Assembly: GCA_039794405.1 (NCBI GenBank)
Contig: JBDIVL010000021.1
Coordinates: 6,500-70,499 of the forward strand
From: JBDIVL01 sp039794405
Lineage (GTDB): Bacteria; Planctomycetota; Brocadiia; Brocadiales; Brocadiaceae
Reading direction: 5' to 3'
DNA: 64,000 nucleotides
Part shown: positions 55,682-63,867 of the stretch, one piece after another
How positions within the stretch are numbered: position 1 is the first letter of the stretch
Layout: each line of letters starts with the position of its first letter
The notes under the pieces: model-generated
The model's input: only the letters and a program-made list of their open reading frames with translations
Databases searched by the model: none
Told to the model about the DNA's origin: nothing
Made by a program: the position numbers and the translations under genes

Positions 55682-56255
55682 ATAGATTTCTCCTAATGCC
55701 AAAGACAAGAAGTGGGCATCCGGCACCGCCTCCTCCTTGAATTCTTGGAAGAAGTTTAGACATATGTGTAGTTGAAGCTCCATACGATGGCCCACGACCA
55801 AGATTATCAAAAATCTCCTGCAACTCGTCGCAGCGTGTTATTATTACTCCAACAGAAATTGCACGAAGATCAAACAGCAAGCGGAAGTTATTCAAGTCAC
55901 GATCGAAGAAAGGATCTTTGTTATTCCATTCTATTTCAAGCGCAATTCGGTTTTTAAAGCAATCGACTTCATGTGTTGGAGAGAGCATTTCTTTATCATC
56001 AACAGTAATTTTTGTATCAAAATTTTTAGGCTTCCAACCTCTCTGAAAAAGCTCACAGTCAATCCAGTCAGCCACCTTCGATTTTCTTCCTCCACCAACG
56101 GTAATCCAACTCTTTTTCAGTCGAAATCGGGCTAAAACATCGCATATATCATCATACTCGGATGTAAAGTCGTGTCGCAGTATTGCCAGGGCATGTCGCC
56201 ATTCATGAATTTCGTAGTAATCTTTGATGAATTTAGGTAATGTATTTATGGACAT
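55665..56255 (-). CDS. BglII/BstYI-type restriction endonuclease
   Basis: This 196-residue protein matches the BglII/BstYI endonuclease family: HEVDCFKNRIALEIEWNN (about residues 95-112) followed by KDPFFDRDLNNFRLLF and ISVGVIITRCDELQEI. Asp98 and Glu107 are nine residues apart with Glu109 two further on, the spacing I recall for the BglII active site (Asp84, Glu93, Gln95). The length is close to that of BstYI and BglII. Members cut AGATCT or RGATCY, so a GATC-core site is likely here. A GAGAGA precedes the ATG. The adjacent MT-A70 gene is the modification partner. It looks intact. Confidence 0.85.
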   Translation of the reverse strand: MSINTLPKFIKDYYEIHEWRHALAILRHDFTSEYDDICDVLARFRLKKSWITVGGGRKSKVADWIDCELFQRGWKPKNFDTKITVDDKEMLSPTHEVDCFKNRIALEIEWNNKDPFFDRDLNNFRLLFDLRAISVGVIITRCDELQEIFDNLGRGPSYGASTTHMSKLLPRIQGGGGAGCPLLVFGIRRNLYEEDC

Positions 56256-56347
56256 TCTCTCTCGGTTTACTATAAGATAGATGTGTTTCAGTTATAATGC
56301 AAAAGACTTACCATATTATATTGCTTTTCCATAATAATCTTTTGGTT

Positions 56348-59089
56348 TCAAAACGTCAACAACTCTATCAACTCCTTCCTCGAAAATGCCTTAAACACCA
56401 CATCGTCAGACTCGACCACGGAATTCATGAGGGCGGCTTTTTTTGTGATCATGGTATCGATCTTTTCCTCGAGCGTCCCTCTGGTGATAAGCTTGAATAC
56501 CTGTACCCCTCGCGTCTGTCCAATACGATGCACACGGTCGGTTGCCTGATCCTCCCGTGCAGCGTTCCACCAGCGGTCATAATGGATGACTACTGAGGCC
56601 GCTGTCAGGTCAATACCCAGACCTCCTGCCATAAGACTCCCCAGAAAGACGTTACAATCCGGATCACTTTGGAATTTTTCTATAACTTTTCCACGGTTCC
56701 TTGTGCTGCCCCGCAAGGTCTCATACCTGAAACCCGCCTCATCAAGCCAGTCACCAAGAATATCGAGCATCTCCAGATATTGGGAAAAGACCACAACTTT
56801 TTCTCCTGCTTCCAGTGCCTCTTCTGCAATTTCTTTGAAAAGCTCAAACTTACCTGAAGCAGCACCTTTGGGAGTGCTTCCATTTAATACGAGTTTTGGG
56901 TGATCGCAGAGCCGTTTCAATTTTGTGAGCAGCGCAAAGATATGGATGTATTCTACCGGTTTGCTTTCGTCCTGTAGTTTTTGGATAAGCTTGCTCCCTT
57001 GTTCCCGAACAAGATCCTTATACATGACAATCTGTGCTGGCATGAGGGCACAATACCGCTTCTCTTCCATCTTTGGAGGCAATTCCGTTAAAACGTCTTT
57101 CTTGAGCCGCCTCAATTTAAATGGATGAATGATTTTCTTTAATATCTCACGTTTTTTATCATCCTGATATTTTGTGATGGGGATTTCATATCGCGCCCGA
57201 AAATCATGGATACTTCCCAAATAACCGGGCATCAGGAAGTCAAAGATAGACCACAGTTCTGTCAGCCTATTCTCAATAGGGGTGCCCGTGAGTGCCAGGC
57301 GGTGTTGCGACTTGAGAAGTCTTGCCGCCTTACTCATCTGGGCATTATGGTTCTTAATCTTCTGTGCCTCATCCAATACCACGTAATTCCATTGGATCTT
57401 GCTGAGGCCTTCCATATCACGTGAAAGGATGCTGTAAGTCGTTAATACAACAGGGGGAATGTTTCCTGAAAGGCGTAAATCTCTCTCTTTTCCATGGAAT
57501 TTAACTAATTTTAATCCCGGGGAATAGGTTTGGAATTTGGATTCCCAATGGTCCAGTACGGAGGTTGGACATATAATCAGGTTGGGTAAACCAGGCTCTT
57601 TTTGTAATGCAGAAAGTACGAGCACCATCGCCTGATGGGTTTTTCCCAGCCCCATCTCATCTGCCAGGATACCATGAAAGTTGTTCGTATGCAGGAACCA
57701 TAACCAATCATAACCCACCTGTTGATATCTGCGCAGGTCTCCTTTGTATGTGGCAATTGACGGCGCTGGCTGCGGAGGAGTAATGCGGTCGAACTTCATC
57801 AAAAATTTCTGAGTCTCACCGCAGGCTGTTATCTTTACATCCCTTCCACACTCTGCTCTGGTACGCAGATACCCTAATTTTGGCATCTTTATCCGTCCAT
57901 TCTCAATGGTACCGCTGCCGCGATGCCAGAGATCCAGAATTGTTTGAGGAATGGAGATAAAGTCCATGTCCTTCCGGATACAACGGTCTTTATCGATGTG
58001 CATCAAAATTTCTGAAAGGGTAATAGTATGCTTTCCCACTGTGTACGTAGGGTCCAGCCATAACCAATCATTATCACAGACCTCAACCTGCACGCTTGAA
58101 ATACCCAGATCGGTATGAACCCCAGTCTCCTTTAAACGCTCCGACGGTTTAAACAAGGGTTCAGCAAGTAATAGATTGAAATCACCTTTGAGAAAATCAA
58201 TCGCATCCTTTCCCTGATACACAAGCGGCTTTTCACGATGAAAATACGGGATAAGGTGATAAGGGATTGCTTCTATAGGCCGGTAACTGTTCTTGTGCCA
58301 AATCCACCGTTCACCGATTCTGTTCTCAGCCAACTGTTCCCACCGAAATACTTGTTCCTCTTTTTTACCGGAACCCTTGAGTTTCAGGAGCGGAGATAAC
58401 TCAACATGCCCTTGATCATTTATATCGGCATGGAGATAGGGGACGAGAGGTGTTTTATAGACCTTAGTCCTGCTTGCCCTTTCTGATAAGTTAACCTGGG
58501 AAACTTGCATCTGCTGTAATTTCTCAAAAACAGGCGGACTTTTTTCTGCTGAAATATGAAATATTGTATCTCCACCACCCTGCGGAGAAACCAGTTTAAG
58601 CTCCAATTGCGGTCCACCATTGAGCAAATCCACTTCGATATAAAAATAGCCAAAATCAGAAAAGATATCGCTTAGTATATAAGCAGGATTGGGATCTAAA
58701 GAATAGGAGAAAGCATTATCATAAGTATCAAACTTCGGAATACCCGATGCTTGGGGATGAAAAGGCATAGGTTCTTTACAGGAACTTTTCTTATCCCTGT
58801 CGTCAATCCACCGGAGAAGGGTGGCAACGATGTGCTTGCAAGTGTCTCCGTCGGAGGCGTACAGGCATGTGCAGTACATATCACAAATTTCTCTTTTGTT
58901 TGCAATAATTACCACATCATAGGGAAATGATTCGTTTCCCTCAACCTCTGCTGTCAATTCTCCATTACCATACTCCAGATTAGAAACACGACCACCCTTG
59001 TAATAAGAAAGTCCCCGATCGAAAACACCGTGATCAGTAACTGACTTAATATATTTAATAGTAATGGAATCTAAAAAGGAATTGCTCAT
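56348..59089 (-). CDS. SWIM-domain SNF2-family helicase
   Basis: This 913-residue protein starts with a SWIM zinc domain: CTCLYASDGDTCKH gives C-x-C and C-x-H at residues 73-86. A region of about 340 residues typical of bacterial SNF2 proteins follows. The helicase motor comes next: motif I ADEMGLGKTHQ (about 475-485), motif II DEAQ (about 574-577), ALTGTPIENRLTELW for motif III, then FLGSLMAGGLGIDLTAASVV, HYDRWWNAAREDQATDRVHR and IGQTRGVQVF for motifs V-VI. It should use ATP to translocate on double-stranded DNA. It lies next to two restriction systems on the same strand. The repeat at 59092 abuts its start codon, and no ribosome site is visible. Confidence 0.9.
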   Translation of the reverse strand: MSNSFLDSITIKYIKSVTDHGVFDRGLSYYKGGRVSNLEYGNGELTAEVEGNESFPYDVVIIANKREICDMYCTCLYASDGDTCKHIVATLLRWIDDRDKKSSCKEPMPFHPQASGIPKFDTYDNAFSYSLDPNPAYILSDIFSDFGYFYIEVDLLNGGPQLELKLVSPQGGGDTIFHISAEKSPPVFEKLQQMQVSQVNLSERASRTKVYKTPLVPYLHADINDQGHVELSPLLKLKGSGKKEEQVFRWEQLAENRIGERWIWHKNSYRPIEAIPYHLIPYFHREKPLVYQGKDAIDFLKGDFNLLLAEPLFKPSERLKETGVHTDLGISSVQVEVCDNDWLWLDPTYTVGKHTITLSEILMHIDKDRCIRKDMDFISIPQTILDLWHRGSGTIENGRIKMPKLGYLRTRAECGRDVKITACGETQKFLMKFDRITPPQPAPSIATYKGDLRRYQQVGYDWLWFLHTNNFHGILADEMGLGKTHQAMVLVLSALQKEPGLPNLIICPTSVLDHWESKFQTYSPGLKLVKFHGKERDLRLSGNIPPVVLTTYSILSRDMEGLSKIQWNYVVLDEAQKIKNHNAQMSKAARLLKSQHRLALTGTPIENRLTELWSIFDFLMPGYLGSIHDFRARYEIPITKYQDDKKREILKKIIHPFKLRRLKKDVLTELPPKMEEKRYCALMPAQIVMYKDLVREQGSKLIQKLQDESKPVEYIHIFALLTKLKRLCDHPKLVLNGSTPKGAASGKFELFKEIAEEALEAGEKVVVFSQYLEMLDILGDWLDEAGFRYETLRGSTRNRGKVIEKFQSDPDCNVFLGSLMAGGLGIDLTAASVVIHYDRWWNAAREDQATDRVHRIGQTRGVQVFKLITRGTLEEKIDTMITKKAALMNSVVESDDVVFKAFSRKELIELLTF

Positions 59090-59091
59090 AC

Positions 59092-59236
59092 ACTAGCGAG
59101 GCAAGGCCTCAGACTAAAAGAGACTGTAACGATAATTTTCTGGTGCAGCGAAGCCGCGAGTTGACCGCTGATAGCTGATTGCTTATACGACCCTGATAAC
59201 TTTAAAACTTGACACATTAGTAAAGATAAACCTCCG
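59092..59236 (+). repeat. GAGGCAAGGCCTCAGAC element abutting a start codon
   Basis: It begins CTAGCGAGGCAAGGCCTC immediately next to the SNF2 start codon and ends AAAACTTGACACATTAGT. It is the counterpart of 9407-9557 and the inverse of 19250-19569 and 48055-48137. No gene is seen in 59090-59541. Confidence 0.6.
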
Positions 59237-59409
59237 ATAAAGTTTTTAATCCCTGCCCTACAAAATCAGAAGTCATAATTTCATTTTGAGAGTTACGTTA
59301 AAAGTACAACGTATATACCATTTTATTACCAAAAAATCAACTAATGACCTTAAGTTTTATCTCTTCTATTTAGGAATACATGTTGGTGTGGATATTTGAT
59401 AGAAATATT

Positions 59410-59437
59410 ATGTAACATTTTGTTTTGATATCACTAT
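59410..59437 (+). promoter_or_regulatory. TAACATTTTGTTTTGATATC motif copy
   Basis: TGTAACATTTTGTTTTGATA followed by TCACTATA is a copy of the 17470-17499 motif. It ends 22 bp upstream of the consensus -35 box at 59460, a position where a regulator could bind. Confidence 0.35.
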
Positions 59438-59459
59438 AACGGTAATCTCAATAAGTTAC

Positions 59460-59487
59460 TTGACACACAAAAGGTACCCTGTATAAT
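59460..59487 (+). promoter_or_regulatory. Consensus sigma70 promoter of the TMTC-like gene
   Basis: TTGACA (59460-59465) and TATAAT (59482-59487) are both exact consensus, with a 16-bp spacer. The start codon is about 48 bases past the expected transcription start. Confidence 0.75.
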
Positions 59488-59541
59488 CCAGCAGACATAG
59501 TATTTTCTAAGAATAATTTTGACATTTTTATCAAAAATACC

Positions 59542-61623
59542 ATGAAAATGACTCGTCCTGTTACCTTGTTATTACTTATTGTAATTCCTGTTATTGCATA
59601 TGCCAATTCACTCCAAAATACCTTTATCTATGATGATGTTTTTACGATAACCGATAATTATTTCATTAGAGACTGGGAGAATTTTTTCGACTTATTTACC
59701 CATGATTATTTTCAGAGTTCCGGTGAGGTGACCTATCGCCCTGTTGTTACCCTTTCCTATTTTATCGATTACTCGATATGGCAGCTAAATCCTGTTGGAT
59801 TCCATCTCACCAATATCCTGCTCCATATTGTAAACGGAGTACTTGTTTATATGTTCCTTTCTATTGTGGGCAGGGATAAAACTATTTCATTTCTGGCAAG
59901 TATCCTCTTTGCATTACATCCGGTACTAACAGAGGCAGTAAACGGAATTAGCTACCGGGAAGACCTTCTGACCACTGTCTTTTTCCTTGGTTCTGTCCTG
60001 TTATTCATTCAATCCACAACCCGCAATCCGCAATATGCAATTTATCATTATCCCCTTTCCCTGTTTTTATATCTTTTGGCCCTGTGCTCCAAGGAAATGG
60101 CGATTACCCTGCCCCTCATTGTCTTCCTTCTGGATTGGGTTTTCGGAGGTAAAAATACGTTAAGGAAAAATATCATCAGATACTATCCGGGATTTATCCT
60201 GGTAAGCGGCTTTTATCTTTTCTTAAGGTTTGTATGGTTTCACAATCCGGTAGAAAAACAGCTCCTGTATCCGGATAATAGTTTTTTGACGAATTTGCTT
60301 ACTATGCCAAAGATACTTTCCTCATATATAAAACTGCTCTTCTTCCCTGTCAGCTTTAATGCAGAATATATTATTGCCTATACAAAAACCCTGTTTGCCG
60401 CCGCGTTCGTTTACAGCATGGTATTTTTGGGCGCAGTCGGGGTAATTACCTATAAATATTACTATCGTTCAAGATGTTTATTTTTCTCTATACTCTGGTT
60501 TTTTGTTACCCTGTCTCCTATGATGAACATTATACCCATTGCCAATATCATGGCTGAGAGGTATTTGTATCTCCCCTCCATAGGGTTTTGTACCATAATA
60601 GCATGTATTTTAACAGGTGTCTGGAAACGCATCCGGATATTTTTCGCAACAAGAAATATCTTATACTTTGACAACTCTCCAAAAGGCAGGGACGCATGGT
60701 CATATACCCCAGCAAATACGGAAGGAAAATCGAGGGTGCAGAAGTCTCCATTACCCCTGATCCGACAAAGAATCACAGGTTGCCAATGGTATTTTCCTGA
60801 AGTTGTACCCGTTACCCTCTTGATACTGCTCCTCATAGTTCCATATTCGCTTTTCACGGTTGTCAGAAACAGGGTTTGGAGAGATCCATTTACCTTCTGG
60901 TCGAAAACCACAGAAGATTCACCGGACAGCTCACGGGCACATAATAATCTGGGAATGATTTACTATCAAAAAGGCAAAACAGATTTCGCCATTCATGAGT
61001 TTCAAACAGCAATAGCCATTGAATCAGATCCGGAATATCACCACAACCTTGGGATGGCTTACCAGAATAAAGGCATGAAAGAAGAGGCATTGCAAGAATA
61101 CTATCATGTATTGGCCATAAATCCCAATTCTGCCCTTACGCATAATAACATGGGTAATATCTTTGTCGACAAAGGATATACTGATGAGGGAATTTTAAAA
61201 TTTAAGGAAGCCATCCGGTTAAAGCCCAATTACTATGATGCCCATTACAATTTAGGTCTTGCCTACTTTAAAAAAGGGCTTCTCGATGCCTCCATAGATG
61301 AATTTAAACTTGCCATCTCTTATGAACCTGACCACGCTGAAGCGCACAGTTGCTTGGGTACAGCCTATGCTAACAAGGGTTTATTTGACAAGGCAATTAT
61401 AGAAATCGAAGAGGCCTTGCGGCAAAAGCCTGATTATCCCAACGCCTGCAAAAATCTTGGCATAATGTATCTTAATTACAAAAAAGACGTTCAAAAGGCT
61501 TTGTACTTTTTTGAAAAATTTCTCAGGTTAGACCCTACAAATCCAGAAGCAGAGATGGTAAGAAAGACTGTTGAGGAGCTGCAGACCTTGCTCGCTGCGG
61601 AGACTGCAAAAGGTATAAATTAG
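59542..61623 (+). CDS. TMTC-like membrane glycosyltransferase with TPR repeats
   Basis: This 693-residue protein has an N-terminal GT-C membrane half with about ten helices (residues 6-445) and FIYDDVFTITDNYFIRDW in the first loop, the acidic signature of this group. The soluble C-terminal half carries six tetratricopeptide repeats (about 466-675), such as AHNNLGMIYYQKGKTDFAIH and AHYNLGLAYFKKGLLDASID. The layout matches TMTC-type O-mannosyltransferase-like proteins. Two inserts are encoded by repeat-like DNA: STTRNPQYAIYHYP (about 60015-60050) and SPKGRDAWSYTPANTEGKSR (about 60675-60735). It is preceded by a consensus promoter and followed by a strong terminator, so it is a single-gene unit. 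The target is unknown. Confidence 0.8.
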   Translation: MKMTRPVTLLLLIVIPVIAYANSLQNTFIYDDVFTITDNYFIRDWENFFDLFTHDYFQSSGEVTYRPVVTLSYFIDYSIWQLNPVGFHLTNILLHIVNGVLVYMFLSIVGRDKTISFLASILFALHPVLTEAVNGISYREDLLTTVFFLGSVLLFIQSTTRNPQYAIYHYPLSLFLYLLALCSKEMAITLPLIVFLLDWVFGGKNTLRKNIIRYYPGFILVSGFYLFLRFVWFHNPVEKQLLYPDNSFLTNLLTMPKILSSYIKLLFFPVSFNAEYIIAYTKTLFAAAFVYSMVFLGAVGVITYKYYYRSRCLFFSILWFFVTLSPMMNIIPIANIMAERYLYLPSIGFCTIIACILTGVWKRIRIFFATRNILYFDNSPKGRDAWSYTPANTEGKSRVQKSPLPLIRQRITGCQWYFPEVVPVTLLILLLIVPYSLFTVVRNRVWRDPFTFWSKTTEDSPDSSRAHNNLGMIYYQKGKTDFAIHEFQTAIAIESDPEYHHNLGMAYQNKGMKEEALQEYYHVLAINPNSALTHNNMGNIFVDKGYTDEGILKFKEAIRLKPNYYDAHYNLGLAYFKKGLLDASIDEFKLAISYEPDHAEAHSCLGTAYANKGLFDKAIIEIEEALRQKPDYPNACKNLGIMYLNYKKDVQKALYFFEKFLRLDPTNPEAEMVRKTVEELQTLLAAETAKGIN

Positions 61624-61638
61624 ATGCTTAGAGCGCCT

Positions 61639-61668
61639 AAACATCGACAAAATTTTGTCGATGTTTTT
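61639..61668 (+). terminator. Rho-independent terminator hairpin
   Basis: AAACATCGACAAAA is followed directly by its exact complement TTTTGTCGATGTTT and then a short T run. It starts 16 bases after the stop codon of the TMTC-like gene. The preceding GAGCGCCTA is shared with the inverted copy at 35353-35380. Confidence 0.75.
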
Positions 61669-62100
61669 AACATAGTTCAGTTCATGGAGAGGGTTTCGTG
61701 GCATAGATAACCCTCCTAACTCCACCTTTCTTAAGGGAGATTTTGAAAATTCTCTCCTGGTAAGGAGGACTTGACGAAATCCCCTTAAGAAACTCATCTT
61801 TACCCACATCTTTTATCTCATACTAAAGCAGACGGACTGGGTCAAATGAATCTATTCTTTGACAAATAATGTGCAAAAAAGAACCTTAGCAGGCACTGTT
61901 TTCCAAAATCGAGTTGTTTTAAATTAAGTCTTCGGCAACTTTTAACAGTGTAGTGGCAAGGCGCGCCTTGCCACTACATCCGCAGTTTGAAATTCCTATG
62001 CGTGAACTTATCGCCTTCGGCGAACTCGTGGTTGGTACAAGCTTGTAGATTGTAATAGGTTTGATTCGTCCTTCACGAATTCAGTATAGGCTTCGCCCCC
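61669..62100. repeat. Repeat-filled gap downstream of the TMTC-like gene
   Basis: No gene is seen. CTTTCTTAAGGGAG/CTCTCCTGGTAAGGAGG arms lie at about 61708-61772. The perfect GTAGTGGCAAGGCG palindrome is at 61950-61977. A degraded GGTTGGTACAAGCTTGTAGA element is at about 62030-62095. Confidence 0.6.
61950..61977. repeat. Perfect 28-bp palindrome, GTAGTGGCAAGGCG arms
   Basis: GTAGTGGCAAGGCG is followed directly by CGCCTTGCCACTAC. Relative to the GTAGGGG members of the family, the fifth base changed in both arms in a compensatory way. Confidence 0.85.
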
Positions 62101-63513
62101 CTATATACAATACTTCTTCTGTACCCTTTGGAAAAGCACATCAATCTCGTTCTTTCTCTGCTCAAATTCCTTTTTGCCCAGCATGGCAAAGGTATTGATC
62201 TTTCCAGCCTCGACACCAGGCTGGTCAAAGGCATTTACGCGGTAAAATTTACCCGCATACGCCGTTTGTAACTCAAAGAAATACAATAACTGACCGAGAG
62301 TACATGCAGAAAGTTCATCGAGCATGATGGTACAATTTGGACGTCTCTCTTCTGCCAAGGCAAGCCGTGTTGCTTCAAATTCCGTCCTTATCAAATTGCC
62401 GAGTGAATGCCCTTTTAAATAAGCCAATTCACTTTCAATATTACTTTCCTCTGTAATCGGAATATCCTTGTTAAATTGTTTGATGGCCATGAATACTATG
62501 TGCTTATCATAAGGACCTTCCATATAAAGTTGAAGCTGGGAATGCTGATCTACAATACCGATGGCTTTTACCGGTGTTGAGCCTGTATGGATAACTTTTT
62601 TTTTCAGAGAAAATTTTTTCCCTAAACTCTCTGCCCAGAGCTGACAAAACCAATCGGCCACCCCACCGAGGGCATCGGAATAAGGCATCATGACTACAAT
62701 ATTTTTTCCTTTTCTTGTATGGCTGAAAAAATGAAGTGCAGCACTCATCAAGGCTGAGTTTTCCCATAAATTTCCGGACTGGCATGCCTTGTCCATAAAC
62801 GCAGCTCCGTCCAGGAGGGCAGCTATATCTATCCCGCTCATCGCAGCCGAGAACAGACCAACAGGCGTAAGTACCGAGTATCGTCCGCCAACACCTGAAG
62901 GAATCACAAAAGATTTAAAATCTTCGCGCCTTGTAATATCCCTCAAAGCACCTTTTTCACTGTCGGTAGTAGTAATTACGTGGCCTTTGTAATCCTTGCC
63001 AAGCTTATCATGTAAAAGTTTCATGATAATGAGAAACTGCGACATCGTTTCAACGGTAGTCCCTGATTTCGTAATAAAATTGAATAGGGTCTCACGGGGG
63101 TCAAGAATATCCATAAGTCCTGAGAATCCATCGGGGTCAATATTGTCCTGGACAAAGACACGAGGGAGTCCAGCTCTTTCTCTGTCACTGAGGAGATTGT
63201 AAAAAGGGTGATTCAATGCCGTATGAACGGCAATATTACCCAAAGCGGAACCTCCGACACCTAAAACGATAAGGTTTTTAAATCTGCCTTTCAGGGAATT
63301 TACCGTATTGAGAATATCTGCCAGGGTATCTTTGTCGTAAGGCAAATCAAGAAATGGTAATCCACCCTGAGCACGCTCACTTTTTAAATCATTTGTGTAT
63401 TGTGCAGCGAGGGGTTCAAGATCTTTTAAATCCTGTTCTGTTATACCATGCTCTGATCCGATCATATCTGCCATCATATTGTTAAAGTCAAGGTGTATTT
63501 GTTTACCTGCCAT
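62101..63513 (-). CDS. pgi: Glucose-6-phosphate isomerase
   Basis: This 470-residue cytosolic enzyme interconverts glucose-6-P and fructose-6-P, supplying fructose-6-P to the mannose branch used by the ManC-like enzyme. LIVLGVGGSALGN (about residues 82-94) and FNFITKSGTTVETMSQFLI (about 144-162) form the sugar-phosphate site. GVGGRYSVLTPVGLFSAA contains the conserved segment before the second active-site loop, and later the GDP-free C-terminal part contains FEATRLALAE. AGGAGG precedes the ATG at good spacing. The length is slightly shorter than the long PGI form and matches the bacterial short form. Confidence 0.94.
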   Translation of the reverse strand: MAGKQIHLDFNNMMADMIGSEHGITEQDLKDLEPLAAQYTNDLKSERAQGGLPFLDLPYDKDTLADILNTVNSLKGRFKNLIVLGVGGSALGNIAVHTALNHPFYNLLSDRERAGLPRVFVQDNIDPDGFSGLMDILDPRETLFNFITKSGTTVETMSQFLIIMKLLHDKLGKDYKGHVITTTDSEKGALRDITRREDFKSFVIPSGVGGRYSVLTPVGLFSAAMSGIDIAALLDGAAFMDKACQSGNLWENSALMSAALHFFSHTRKGKNIVVMMPYSDALGGVADWFCQLWAESLGKKFSLKKKVIHTGSTPVKAIGIVDQHSQLQLYMEGPYDKHIVFMAIKQFNKDIPITEESNIESELAYLKGHSLGNLIRTEFEATRLALAEERRPNCTIMLDELSACTLGQLLYFFELQTAYAGKFYRVNAFDQPGVEAGKINTFAMLGKKEFEQRKNEIDVLFQRVQKKYCI

Positions 63514-63867
63514 GTATATCCTCCTTCTCGTCTAAGAAATAGCTATTTCCCAATGCAGCCCGGCCACAGCCAAAATATGGAAAAAGGTTTGCTATAAATG
63601 GAATTGTAAAAACGCACTGCTGTGTACCTGCACAATTCTGTGTTTGGAAATGATCCTGACCCAGGTACCATATCTCTACTCCTTCGTTGCTCCATTACTC
63701 CAGAAAAAAGTTGCTTAAAAACTTCCTCTCTGGTATCAATAACCCTTGTCGGGCTGAAAATGATGTCGGTAAAACAAACGTATCGTATAGGAATTTCAAA
63801 CCAGCTATGTAGGGGTATATAGCAATACACCCCTACATCGGTGAAAAACAAAAAGAGAGATTGTTTT
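63514..63867. repeat. 354-bp gap with a GTAGGGG palindrome
   Basis: No gene is seen. ATGTAGGGGTATATAGCAAT and ACACCCCTACAT at 63807-63838 form the hairpin. The pgi ribosome site (AGGAGG on the minus strand, about 63520-63525) is at the left end. Confidence 0.6.

Noticed and set aside
55682..55810. Longer start for the MT-A70 methyltransferase
   Set aside because: The added residues come from the BglII-like gene read in another frame, and the internal ATG at 55681 has a good ribosome site.
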